A stretch of DNA of 64,000 nt, taken from the NCBI RefSeq assembly GCF_024297185.1, contig NZ_JANCTD010000001.1, positions 248,001 to 312,000 on the forward strand. Direction: 5' to 3'. A program made the translations under genes and the position numbers. This document shows positions 18,026-27,800 of this stretch, in pieces. Position 1 is the first letter of the stretch. The number at the start of each line of letters is the position of its first letter. Below the pieces are notes generated by a model. The model was given only the letters and a program-made list of their open reading frames with translations. It was not told where the DNA came from and made no database searches. Source of the stretch: Lewinella sp. JB7 (GTDB lineage: Bacteria > Bacteroidota > Bacteroidia > Chitinophagales > Saprospiraceae).

Positions 18026-18955
18026 TTAAGCGAGACTTTTATAGAAACGGCCCAGGAAGCGGAGGGCCCGGAGCAGCTGTTGCTTACTCTTCACCTTACC
18101 GTCGGGGAGGGGCCGTAGTTCACTGCCGTTGACGTTCTCCCAGAAGATAAGATCCGACTCCCGGGGGGGCTTCCCGTTGAAAAATTCCGGCACGAAGCGT
18201 CGGGTCCAGGGTTTAGGACCGATGGGGTGGTGCATCAGCCGCATACCGTAGATGAAGCCCATGGCTTCCGGGCCGATCGGAGCGATCGGTTGGGCGGTGA
18301 TCATGGCGGCCAGGTTAAAGGAATCCTGGTTCGTGCTGAGCACGACGGCCGTGCGGTCGAATACCCGAAATTCATTCATATTTCCGCTGTGCGGAGCGAG
18401 CATGGCGAAGGCGTCGTTCCAGTCGTGAATGAACTGCTTGGTTTCGTGGGTCCAGCCCAGGAAACCGCTGTTGTAGTAGTCGTCCAGCTCGTTCGTTATT
18501 TCCCGCCCCTGTGCCCGGGCGAAGGCGGCCCACTTCTTACGGATGGGATGCCGCCGGTGGAAGACGAAGTTGACGTCGCCGCAGATGGCCACTCCCTCCC
18601 GCACCCACTCCCCGTAGAAGTCCATACGGGAGTTGATCACGATGTCTGAATCAAAAAAGTAATATTCCGTGGCTTCGGGGGCCAGCACTTCCGTTAGGTG
18701 CAAGAACCACTTCGGCTTCTCGTGGACCATGTGCAGGCTCCCGTTCAGTTCCACGAGCTCTACCTCCAGGCCGCTGGGCAGGGTGAAGGCCTGACCGTTC
18801 TTAGACGGGTGCAGGGGGGGCAACCAGGAGGGGAGGGCTTCCCGGTAGCCTACGATGACTTTGTCGACGTAGGTTCCGTGACGAACCATCGAATTCAGGA
18901 GCGCGGCGAGGCCGAGAAAGTATTCTCGCTCCGCAAGTGTGGTCATTATCTTCAT
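18026..18955 (-). CDS. Putative nucleotide-diphospho-sugar transferase (GT-A type)
   Basis: 309-residue protein that I do not recognise at family level. The start MKIMTTLAEREYFLGLAALL followed by NSMVRHGTYVDKVIVGYRE resembles GT-A enzymes such as GT8, and YYFFDSDIVINS (near 100) supplies a DxD-like metal-binding motif. DDYYNSGFLGW near residue 158 resembles the second conserved block of GT8 relatives. It lies between the flippase gene and a GT-B gene (6-base gap) and is probably another transferase of the repeat unit. A role in protein or lipid glycosylation is an alternative. Confidence 0.6.
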   Translation of the reverse strand: MKIMTTLAEREYFLGLAALLNSMVRHGTYVDKVIVGYREALPSWLPPLHPSKNGQAFTLPSGLEVELVELNGSLHMVHEKPKWFLHLTEVLAPEATEYYFFDSDIVINSRMDFYGEWVREGVAICGDVNFVFHRRHPIRKKWAAFARAQGREITNELDDYYNSGFLGWTHETKQFIHDWNDAFAMLAPHSGNMNEFRVFDRTAVVLSTNQDSFNLAAMITAQPIAPIGPEAMGFIYGMRLMHHPIGPKPWTRRFVPEFFNGKPPRESDLIFWENVNGSELRPLPDGKVKSKQQLLRALRFLGRFYKSLA

Positions 18956-18988
18956 AACGCGAAAGGACCGGGTGAGCGGCGGGGCCTT

Positions 18989-20299
18989 CTAAGGGTTTAA
19001 ATGAACGGATTGGTCGGACCACTGCATCTTCAACAGCGTCTGGTAAAGAAAATCTGCAATGCGGTACCCCAGGGTAATTAGGCCGGAGTAAACGGAAAAC
19101 ATAATGACGCCGGCAAGGGTCGTGTAGTCGACGAAAAAGTAAAGGACGGCCACCTGACCCAAAATGTTCACGGCAATGAATAGGTAAGGATTGGGGATGA
19201 TGCCACGGGACGAGGACATCATATAGGCAACCCCGGTGATGAGCCCCAGGCAGCTGCTCAGCGTCATCAGTACCAGTTCGTAATCGAGGTCCATGTAAGC
19301 GTCGCCCAGAATGTAAAGGAACAGATCGGGGAACAGGGCAACGCCCCCGACGATCGCTGCCGAGAGGACCAGGAGCAGACCGAGTACCTGAAAGAACCGG
19401 ACGATTACCTGCTGCTTAACGGCCGGCAATCGCGCATAGCGGGGAACGATCAGCATATCGACCGACAGGCGCACCAGCATCAGCAGCATCATCAAGCGCG
19501 AAAGGGCTCCGATCTCGGCAATGCTCTTCGTGTCGCTGAAGAAGGCGACCAACCACACGGTGATCTGCCCCGATATGCAGTAGTAGATGCTGCCCGGCAG
19601 GATCTTTTTCACCTTAGCCATAATCCTGCGCCGGTAAGCGGGGCTGGCCGCGGTCTTCCAGTCGGCCTTGCGGATCGACAGTTTGCGTAACTGAACGTTG
19701 CCGACCACCTGCCCGAAGCCGGAAGCCAGGATGGCCAGGGCGGCGAAGGGAAAGAAAAGCAGTACGGGCAGGGTAAGAATCAGGCGGATCACGTTGATCT
19801 GCACGTTGATCTTCAGCAGCTCGTTGATGTTCTGGTGCAGCTTGGGGACGATCTGCAGCAGCGATCCGGATAGGGCCGCCATAAAGGCGGGGATAAGGCA
19901 GAGAATGAGTAAGGACGATTCCCACCACAACATTCCCTGATCGAGCAGCAAATAGAACAGGATGGGAATGGACACGATCAGGCTGCCGATGGCAAACTGT
20001 CTGCGCATGTGCATCCCCGTAGCGAGGATCTCACCCAGTTCCTTACGGTTCTGCCACTGCTTGCCTCCTTCGGCCATGACGCCTGTAGAGATGCCGCCAT
20101 CCGCCAGTACCGTCATGGTCCCCAGCATCGTGTTGGCCAGCGTATAGTAAGCGTACTCGGATTGCGATAGCATCCGGATGATGTAGATGCCGACTACGAA
20201 GCCCACCCCCTGGATCAGGATCTGGGCCCCACCGGTAACGCTGATCAACTTACCCCACTTGATCAACTGGGGCGCGCGTGCGAACAGGCGGTTAAACAT
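18989..20299 (-). CDS. Polysaccharide flippase-like membrane protein (Wzx candidate)
   Basis: Multi-pass inner-membrane protein, 436 residues, with about twelve hydrophobic segments as in the MOP-superfamily flippases. The N-terminal part has KLISVTGGAQILIQGVGFVVGIYIIRML, recalling Wzx proteins. I start at the ATG at 20299; a TTG two codons upstream is also possible. It is placed between the Wzc-like kinase and the first glycosyltransferase. The expected role is moving undecaprenyl-linked repeat units across the inner membrane. The exact subfamily is not clear from sequence. Confidence 0.8.
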   Translation of the reverse strand: MFNRLFARAPQLIKWGKLISVTGGAQILIQGVGFVVGIYIIRMLSQSEYAYYTLANTMLGTMTVLADGGISTGVMAEGGKQWQNRKELGEILATGMHMRRQFAIGSLIVSIPILFYLLLDQGMLWWESSLLILCLIPAFMAALSGSLLQIVPKLHQNINELLKINVQINVIRLILTLPVLLFFPFAALAILASGFGQVVGNVQLRKLSIRKADWKTAASPAYRRRIMAKVKKILPGSIYYCISGQITVWLVAFFSDTKSIAEIGALSRLMMLLMLVRLSVDMLIVPRYARLPAVKQQVIVRFFQVLGLLLVLSAAIVGGVALFPDLFLYILGDAYMDLDYELVLMTLSSCLGLITGVAYMMSSSRGIIPNPYLFIAVNILGQVAVLYFFVDYTTLAGVIMFSVYSGLITLGYRIADFLYQTLLKMQWSDQSVHLNP

Positions 20300-20362
20300 G
20301 GACAAGGGCCAAACTATTCTGGGGACGGGAAAAGCAGGGGAAGTAGCCGATGGCGTCGGCTA

Positions 20363-22720
20363 TTACTGGTAATAACCGTAGCCGTAGCCGTAAGCGGCCT
20401 TCGGATTGATCCCGTTCACGATCATATTGAAGCGTGGCAACTTGCCCGCCTCTACCATCTCGTTAATGTAGGGCATGCTTTTCTTGGGCGTTACGCTCAG
20501 TCGCGTCACGAACAGCGTTACGTTGACGTACTCCTTCATGAGAAGCCCGTCCGTCACGATACCGACCGGCGGGGCATCCAGAATGATGACGTCGAATTCC
20601 CCCCGCAGGCGCTCGAGGAGCTCGGCCATCCGGTGCTCCATCAGCAGTTCGGCGGGATTCGGCGGAAGGGGGCCGCTGGGGATGATGAACAGCCGGTCCT
20701 GAGTCGTAGGCTTAATGATCTCCTCGTACGGCGACTTACCGATGAGGTAGTTGGACAGACCGTTGGTTTTCCGGTCGGCCTCCTTTTCCATCACCATTTC
20801 GGCCAGTTTCGGCTTCCGCATGTCGAGGCCGATGACGACGACCCGCTTTTTGGTCAGCGCCAGGGCGGCGGCGAGATTGGAGGAGATGAAGCTTTTGCCC
20901 TCTCCACTTACGCTGGACGTGATCATCACTACCGACGACTGTTCGCCGGGAAGTAGGAAGCCCAGGTTGGTCCGCAGCAGACGGAAACCTTCGGCAATAC
21001 CGCTGCGCGTACTCTTATTGACCACCAGCGTACCGTGTTCGGGGCTCTTTACGATCCGCCCGACGATGGGGTAGGGGAGGTAATTCGTCACCTCATCCTC
21101 CGTGTTAATCGTGGTGCCCAGGAGTTCCCGCAGGAACATGGTACCCGCAGGTAAAATGAGCCCTACGCCAATGGCCAGTAGGTAAATCATTGGCTTGTTC
21201 GGGGAAATGGGATAGGGGCTGCTGCTGGCCCGGTCGATGATTCGCGTGTTAGGCACCTGAGCGGCAACGGTGAGGGCGGCTTCTTCCCGACGTTCCAGCA
21301 GGTACATGAACAGGTTCTGTTTGATCTCCTGCTGCCGCATGATCTGCAGCAGTTTTTGTTCGTTACCGGGGATGCGGGTCATCTGGTTCTCGAGCGGCCG
21401 GATGCGGTCCTGGATACGGGCGATCCGCTCGTTGGTTTCCCGCAGTACGGAGTTGATGCTCCGCAGGATGCTCTCCCGGATGTTGTTGAGCTTTTCGTTG
21501 TAGGTAGCCATGAGCGGGTGCTGCGGCGTATAGCCCTCCATGGTGTTGTCGCGGTCGAAAATGAGCTGGTTGTACTGTACGATGAGGTCGGTCAGTACCC
21601 CCGAAATGATTTCCGAAGCTACGGGCAGGGCTTCGAAGGTATTGTCCGAGGAAGTAAGGGTGCTACGGATCTCTTCGATGAGTTCCTGCCGCACCTGTAG
21701 CTCGGCCAGTTGGGCATCGGCCTCATTCAGTTGGGCCAGGTAATTGGCCCCCTGGGTCTGAATATCCACGCTGAGGTTCGCCCCGCGTTTGAAGCTGGCC
21801 ACGTCCGATTCCACTTCGTACAGTTCCTCGGTCACGTATTCCAGCCGTTCCTCGATAAAGCTTAGGGTCTGTCCGCCGGTCTGGCTCTGTTGTTCCACGA
21901 TCTGTTGTTCGTAGACGGCCACCAGCGCGTTCAGAATGTCGCGAGCCTTTTCGGGAATGGGATCCGAGAGCGCGAGATTTACCACGCCGGAGCGTTCCAC
22001 CTGACTCACGCTCAGTGCTTTCGTATAGCTGGCGGCTACGTCGGCGGGATTCATAACGCTGATCTCGTAGATCGACCGGTGGTCGGTCGGGGGGAGGTCG
22101 GGGGTGGGGACGAGCCGGAAGTCACGACTGCCGATCGCGAAGGCCTGGGTGTAGGGTACGGTGGCCGTATCTCCTTCGCTGCGGATGAGGGAGAAGTTCT
22201 GCTCGTCGTCGAAGCGCACCATGACGCTGCCGTACTCCACAAGCTCGGCGGGTGCCGTGCTGGTTGCCGTGTCGGCCAGCACCAGGGTGAAGGATTCCGG
22301 CTGGTAGATTTCCGTGTTGCGTACCGATCCCTGGTGCACGTAACTGGTGTGCAGGCCCAGCAGATTCACGACCCGCTCCATGAGGTATTTCGAGCGCAGC
22401 ATGTACACCTCATTGTCGATCACGTAGGTGTTTTCGAAACCGAGCTCCTGGGCGATTACCTCTTTGGACAGTCCGCTCTGACCTCCGGATTGCTCCTGGA
22501 TCAGCATGGACATCTGGGCCATGTACACCGGCGTGGTGTACCGCAGGTTCAGCCAGGCCAGACCGACACAGAGGCCGATGACGAGCACGAACCAGTACCA
22601 GTTGCGCAGCATTCGGCTCATGAGCGCGGCGTAGTTCATCCGAATCTCCGGAGCAAAACCTCCGTTGTTCGGCACGCTGCCGCGCATCTGGGGCGCGAAA
22701 TCCTCGGAAAAATTTTTCAT
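20363..22720 (-). CDS. Polysaccharide chain-length regulator with tyrosine autokinase domain (Wzc-like)
   Basis: 785-residue inner-membrane protein with an N-terminal Wzz domain between membrane helices (about residues 35-55 and 510-530), a long periplasmic coiled region, and a C-terminal BY-kinase domain. Walker A SSVSGEGKSF is near residue 600, Walker A' VVVIGLDMRKP near 630, and Walker B VIILDAPPVG near 715. The C-terminus is a tyrosine cluster, KAAYGYGYGYYQ, the expected autophosphorylation tail. It partners the Wza-like lipoprotein encoded 27 bases upstream and controls chain length and export. Fused kinase and Wzz domains are usual for Bacteroidota. Confidence 0.95.
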   Translation of the reverse strand: MKNFSEDFAPQMRGSVPNNGGFAPEIRMNYAALMSRMLRNWYWFVLVIGLCVGLAWLNLRYTTPVYMAQMSMLIQEQSGGQSGLSKEVIAQELGFENTYVIDNEVYMLRSKYLMERVVNLLGLHTSYVHQGSVRNTEIYQPESFTLVLADTATSTAPAELVEYGSVMVRFDDEQNFSLIRSEGDTATVPYTQAFAIGSRDFRLVPTPDLPPTDHRSIYEISVMNPADVAASYTKALSVSQVERSGVVNLALSDPIPEKARDILNALVAVYEQQIVEQQSQTGGQTLSFIEERLEYVTEELYEVESDVASFKRGANLSVDIQTQGANYLAQLNEADAQLAELQVRQELIEEIRSTLTSSDNTFEALPVASEIISGVLTDLIVQYNQLIFDRDNTMEGYTPQHPLMATYNEKLNNIRESILRSINSVLRETNERIARIQDRIRPLENQMTRIPGNEQKLLQIMRQQEIKQNLFMYLLERREEAALTVAAQVPNTRIIDRASSSPYPISPNKPMIYLLAIGVGLILPAGTMFLRELLGTTINTEDEVTNYLPYPIVGRIVKSPEHGTLVVNKSTRSGIAEGFRLLRTNLGFLLPGEQSSVVMITSSVSGEGKSFISSNLAAALALTKKRVVVIGLDMRKPKLAEMVMEKEADRKTNGLSNYLIGKSPYEEIIKPTTQDRLFIIPSGPLPPNPAELLMEHRMAELLERLRGEFDVIILDAPPVGIVTDGLLMKEYVNVTLFVTRLSVTPKKSMPYINEMVEAGKLPRFNMIVNGINPKAAYGYGYGYYQ

Positions 22721-22747
22721 AGTGGTAAGTTCAGCGGGGCGGCGGTT

Positions 22748-23527
22748 CTAGCGCGTAACCAGAGCAATGACGATGCCGGCAATGGACAAAACGGGGGACA
22801 GATAAGATAGCAAACGTTGTCCGGGATCGGAAACCGTCGCCGTACGGGCTTTGATGGGTTCTACGTAGATAACATCGTTCTGCTTGAGGTAGTAATATTC
22901 GGAAGCAAAGACCTCATCGGATTGGAGGTTCAGCCGTTTGTAGCTCCGCTCGCCGTCTTGCTCCCGCACGATGAGCACCGAGGAACGATTGGCGTAGTCG
23001 GTCAGATCACCCGCCATACCGATAGCCTCCAGGATCGTGACGCGGGAGTTGGGAAGGGGCACCACCCCCGGCAGGCCTACTTCTCCAAGCACCGTCACCT
23101 TGAAGTTAAGGTAACGCACGCTCACGACCGGGTCGATAATGTAAGTTTTCAGTTTCCCCCGGATGAGTTGTTGCAAAGATTCCACGGTCATGCCCGCTAC
23201 CTCGATCCGTCCCAGCAACGGCAGGTCGATGAACCCGTCCTGATCCACGAGTTGCCCCTGAAACAGCTGCAGGTTCTGGTTACTTACCTGGCCGAGACCG
23301 CCGATGTTGCCGGCTTCGTTGAAGGGGGCCGCGGCGGCGGGGTCGACGCTCTCCACCTCGATGCGCAGTAGGTCACGCGGTTGAATGCGCAACTCCAGGG
23401 CGTTTTCGATGTCCTCCGTTTTTCCCTGGGGCACCCGGACGGAATCAAAATTGACGAGTTCTTTATAGGACACGCAGCCGGAAGTGGTGATCGTCACCAG
23501 GGCCAGCAGAAGGGTAAAAAGCCGCAT
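22748..23527 (-). CDS. Polysaccharide export lipoprotein (Wza-like)
   Basis: First gene of the capsule operon, 259 residues. The signal peptide ends in a lipobox with Cys18 (TTSGC). The export domain starts IQPRDLLRIEVESVDP near residue 50, and an SLBB domain follows (VTVLGEVGLPGVVPLP, ILEAIGMAGDLTDYAN). The C-terminus has a hydrophobic segment, SYLSPVLSIAGIVIALVTR, seen in Bacteroidota relatives. It should form the outer-membrane pore through which polymer leaves, docking on the Wzc-like protein. It is shorter than E. coli Wza (about 380 residues), as usual in this phylum. The ATG at 23527 has an A/T-rich leader without Shine-Dalgarno. Confidence 0.93.
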   Translation of the reverse strand: MRLFTLLLALVTITTSGCVSYKELVNFDSVRVPQGKTEDIENALELRIQPRDLLRIEVESVDPAAAAPFNEAGNIGGLGQVSNQNLQLFQGQLVDQDGFIDLPLLGRIEVAGMTVESLQQLIRGKLKTYIIDPVVSVRYLNFKVTVLGEVGLPGVVPLPNSRVTILEAIGMAGDLTDYANRSSVLIVREQDGERSYKRLNLQSDEVFASEYYYLKQNDVIYVEPIKARTATVSDPGQRLLSYLSPVLSIAGIVIALVTR

Positions 23528-24356
23528 TCGTTAAATTTATGGGTTAGTTCTCTGATTGGTGTCGGTAGATAACCGGGAAACGGCTACGCCGCCCACCAAC
23601 CGGATAGCGGAACAAGATATAGCTTTCACGCCTCCGGCCTCTATGTGTCGGGGCAACACAATTCCGGGAAGGATGAAGGCGATCGTAGTACGCAATACAG
23701 TAGGCGGTGACTGGGGCCACCGAAGGATTAATTCGTTAAATTGGATCGACTGGCACTACCGACCGGGTCATTTGGGGAACGGTGGTGCGGAATTTGTTTA
23801 ACGGATCATGAAGATTTAGGAAGCAATTTGAGTTGATCAGTCATAATCGATGTTCCGCTTATTCTAACCATCCCGCCGGAGCAAATTGGTCGACGCCCGG
23901 ACATAATACCCGATGCGCCGATTCCGTACCCCCCGGACCGCTCGCGCGACCCGATGGTACCCCGGACGGATTCACAACGTCCAACGCGCCGGTCGTGGTA
24001 CGTCCGCACGGTGTAGTCACCAATAATTGTTTGGCACCACCAAGGAACTGTGGGAGGGACATGCGATTGTGTATGTTCAAGTGTCGATGCTAACCGCCAC
24101 GGAGCGGTAAGAGAGTAGGGTGGTGAGTGGGTGACCCCAAATTTCAGACCACAAACATAGGGGAACCAACAACTTATTACAAATCCCGGAGGGTGCCAGT
24201 GGTCGGGGAAGGAAGCGTGGGGCGGGGACGCGGGAGCCAGATACCACGGGGGCTATCGCCAGCGGTCACCCCGATAACTCGTGTCAACAAATCTTTAAGT
24301 TATCGTTAACAAGCCGGAATTCAGTCCCGGAGCAGACACCCGCAGCCCGTAGTGCT

Positions 24357-24429
24357 GTCGCCAAAGCGACCAAGCGGAAACCCTATCTGCCGGGGTTTGC
24401 CGCCGGATTCGATCGTCGAAGTGCTTTTT
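24357..24429 (+). ncRNA. Candidate structured RNA with three hairpins
   Basis: Three adjacent hairpins can be drawn: 24357-24361 with 24366-24370; 24374-24383 with 24393-24403 (ten pairs, one bulged C); and 24408-24412 with 24416-24420, followed by a five-T run at 24425-24429 that would act as a weak terminator on the plus strand. No promoter is clear and the last stem has only five pairs. It may be a small RNA, a leader element of the giant gene or chance. Confidence 0.2.
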
Positions 24430-24844
24430 GTTATTCTTGATCACAGAGGGGGCTTCGTTTGTCGGCTTACGTGCATTTGCTACACGCTTCTTCCCTAGGG
24501 TCTCATTCCTGCTTACCTTGCGCCGCCTTCCGGAGTTCGCTACCTTTATAAGAACAAACGAGCGTGTAAAGCTTTTTACAGAAACCCGTACCACGATCCT
24601 CACCTTCCGTTTTTTCGTACGTATGGGTATTGCATTTTCCTAGCCCCGGCATGACTTTTTTTAAGCCATTCTTGAGATCACAGAAAACCGATTGAAAACT
24701 GTCGCGACACCAGCCCTTAGAGCCCACAATTAGAGAACTCCGAAAAGGCACCCAGCGACGCACACCCCCCGCCTCAATTATCTGTGGTTGCGGTATACCG
24801 CTGCCGGCAGGTGATTTTTCCACGTTTAATAGACTATCAGCGTT

Positions 24845-24883
24845 GTTCGGCTAGGTCAGCCACCACCCGCCTAGGGGCCGAAC
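24845..24883 (+). promoter_or_regulatory. 5' leader hairpin of the giant surface-protein gene
   Basis: Arms GTTCGGC (24845-24851) and GCCGAAC (24877-24883) pair perfectly; inside them TAGG (24852-24855) can pair with CCTA (24870-24873) across a three-base bulge, with a C-rich loop. The structure ends 16 bases before the ATG at 24900, so it could affect translation initiation or transcript stability. Function is inferred only. Confidence 0.4.
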
Positions 24884-24899
24884 ACGGAAAACGACACTA

Positions 24900-27800
24900 A
24901 TGAAAGACACACTACAATTTTTAGCCAAAGGACCCTTGATGCTTTTTTGCCTGCTCTGCACCGCGGGGCTGTGGGCGGGTCCCGCCACCGCAACGGACAA
25001 TCTACCCTACCCCTGGAGTGGTTTGCTCGTCGAAGCGCCCCGGGTAACGGCGAGTATTCCCGCCAACGGAGCATCCGGTGTATCCCTAACGACTTCCATC
25101 TCGGCCAATGAGCTGTACCTGCCCAACGGGAAGGACGGCATTTTCGGCGTGGACAATAACACCATCAGCAACCGCACGGTCAAACTCTTCAATGCCGCGA
25201 CCGGAGTGGAGATCCCCTCTACGGCCAACGGTACGGGCGGGGGCGATGCCATCAACCTGACCCCTTCCATTCCTCTGGAAGCCAATACTTCCTACCGCTT
25301 CGTGATCGACGGGGTCAAGGACCTTACCGGAGCGGTGTTTGAAGTCTACACCGCGGTTTTCACCACCGCGGCGGATAATGGCGGCACCGGCTCCGCTCTG
25401 GACAACGTCTCCTTCCGTCAGGCGGGCAACGTGGCTACGGGCGAATTCTACACCTCGCTCACCATTGGACCCGACCGTAAGCTATACGCACTCCGGATAT
25501 CCGGCACGATCGACCGTTGGAATATCGAGCTGGACGGTACGCTGACCGGGAAACAAACCATTCCCGTCATTGAAAATAAGTACGGGGAACGTGCCGCCAT
25601 CGGCTTGGTATTTTCGCCCAATGCCACTTCCACCAATCTCGTGGCATTTGTCAGTCATTCGACGGGGGTTCTGACTAACGGTCCGGCCTGGGACGGCAAA
25701 ATCAGCCGCCTCTCCGGTCCCGATCTGGCGACGGAAAATCTCATCGTAACCAACCTGCCCCGCTCCCGCCGCGACCACCTGGTAAACGGACTGACCTTCC
25801 GCCCGGGAGAGCCCAACGTCATGTACTTCAACGTCGGCAGTAACACCGCCGGCGGTGCTCCGGATAAGTCGTGGGGCTTCCGCCAGGAACGACTGCTGTC
25901 GGGAGCTACGCTCCGCCTGGACCTGGACAAGCTTCCCGCCAATAAGTGGCCCCTCAACGCCAAAACAACGATGGACCAGGCCGCCATCAACGCCGCCGAC
26001 GTCAACTCCCCCACGCTGGGGAGCGGTACGGGAACGTACGAAGAGAACGGACAACAGTTTCCCGACGACGGTACTTACAACCCTTACTACACCGAGGCAC
26101 CCCTGACCCTCTACGCTACCGGTATTCGTAACGCGTACGACCTGACCTGGCACTCCAACGGACAACTCTACATTCCCACCAACGGTACGGCCGGGGGAAG
26201 CAATACGCCCGCCTCCGTCGACGGCACCCGGCGCCCCAACGGGGAGATCTACCGGCACTCGAATTCCAAATTTCCGGTTGTCCCGGCCACCTTCAATAAC
26301 AATACGCAGCGGGATTTTCTCTTTCGCGTGGATCCCACCAAATCACTCGGTTACTTCGGCCACGCCAACCCGCTTCGTGGCGAGTTCGTGCTTAACCGTG
26401 GACCGGTAGACGTATCAGGCTACCCCAATTCAGTATCTCCCGACCCCAACTACCGGGGCATCGCCTTCAACTTTGAGTACAATAAGTCGCCCAACGGCGT
26501 CATCGAATACCGCAGTACGGCGGAAGGCGGTAACCTGCAGGGAGCACTGCTGGTGTGTCGCTACAGCGGTGGCAGCGACATCATCGCGCTGGTGCCCAAC
26601 GGCCCTAACGGAGACATCCTTACGAGCAAGATCGGCATTCCGGGCCTGACCGGATTCCAGGATCCGCTGGACCTGACCGAAGACCAGGTCACGGGTAACC
26701 TGTACGTGTCGGATTTCGGGCGACAGTCGATCGTCCTGGTCAAGCCAAGCGAGAACTCCTCTCCGGAACCCGCCATCCAGTTGAACCCGATTTCGGTCAT
26801 CACGGACGATGTTGCCGATGGCGTACCGGGAGAAGATATTACGGTGTTCATCACGAATACGGGCAACGCCGCCCTGTTGCGTCCGACGGTAACTATATCC
26901 GGCGAGAACGGCGATCAGTTTACGGCTAATCTGTCTACCCTGCCTACCTCCCTGGACCCCAACCGTACGGCGACCTTCCTCATCAGTTTTAACCCCACCA
27001 CGCCGGGGTCGAAAATAGCTACCCTGAAGGTTTCGGGGGAGAATACGGCCGTTTCCGCCGAGATCGAACTGCGCGGCCTGGGTAAGAAAGGTAAGGGAGG
27101 CAACAACGAGCCCTCACTTCAGCAGATCTTCGATACCTACGGTTACGCGATCGACGTCAACGATCGGGACCCGGGCACGAACATGATCGACCTGCCGTCG
27201 GGAAAGACCTACAACGACCTGATCGGAGACGAACTCCGCATTCAGTACTTCAAGCGGGCGGTAGATGCCCCCGTGACCATGGAAGTACTCAGCGTTTACG
27301 GACCGGAAGCGAATAACCCCATCGTGGGCTTCGGCTGGTACGAAAGCGGCATCAGCACCTCGGCCGCCGAACTCTTCACGGTAGAGAACAAGATCAGCGG
27401 GAACGGACAAACGCTCGCACCCGAGATAAACGGGGTTACCTCCTTCAATCCGGGAGAAAAAGTGTTCGGCTTCTATAGCCGCTGGCCCTTCTTCGGTAAT
27501 CGCTACATCTATTCCGAAGACGCCCAGAACACTTTCGATCAGGCCATTCCCCACCACGTGCGGGTGTACGAGGTGCCGAACGTGGACAACACCTACATCG
27601 TAGCCTTCGAAGAGCATACGAGTGGATTTGACTACCAGGATATCGTGGTACTCGTCAAGAATGTGGAGCCCGCCCAACTGGTACTGGCCCCCCTCATCAC
27701 GGCATCTCCTAACGAACTGCTGTTCGAGGCTTCCGAACGTACTCCAGCCCCCCAGCAGGAAACCAAGACGGTGACGATCACTAACTCCGGCAACGCTCCT

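Larger units (their letters stand above)
23528..24899. other. 1.37 kb gap between divergent capsule operon and giant gene
   Basis: No open frame here looks like a real protein: the longest (about 100 codons, minus strand 24295-24823) have no recognisable motif, basic low-quality composition and no plausible context. It must hold both divergent promoters, but I find no exact TTTG/TAnnTTTG pair. The nearest for the plus strand is TTG at 24518-24520, 20 bases, then TACCTTTA at 24541-24548. Three hairpins cluster at 24357-24420 and one sits just before the giant gene; both are listed separately. The gap may also contain decayed sequence. Confidence 0.6.

Noticed and set aside
24357-24420. Known riboswitch, tmRNA, SRP or RNase P RNA in the gap.
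   Set aside because: None of their conserved core sequences is present; kept only as an unnamed structured candidate.
24295-24823. Minus-strand frames of about 100 codons in the large gap.
   Set aside because: Basic, motif-free sequences without promoter or context; not supported as genes.
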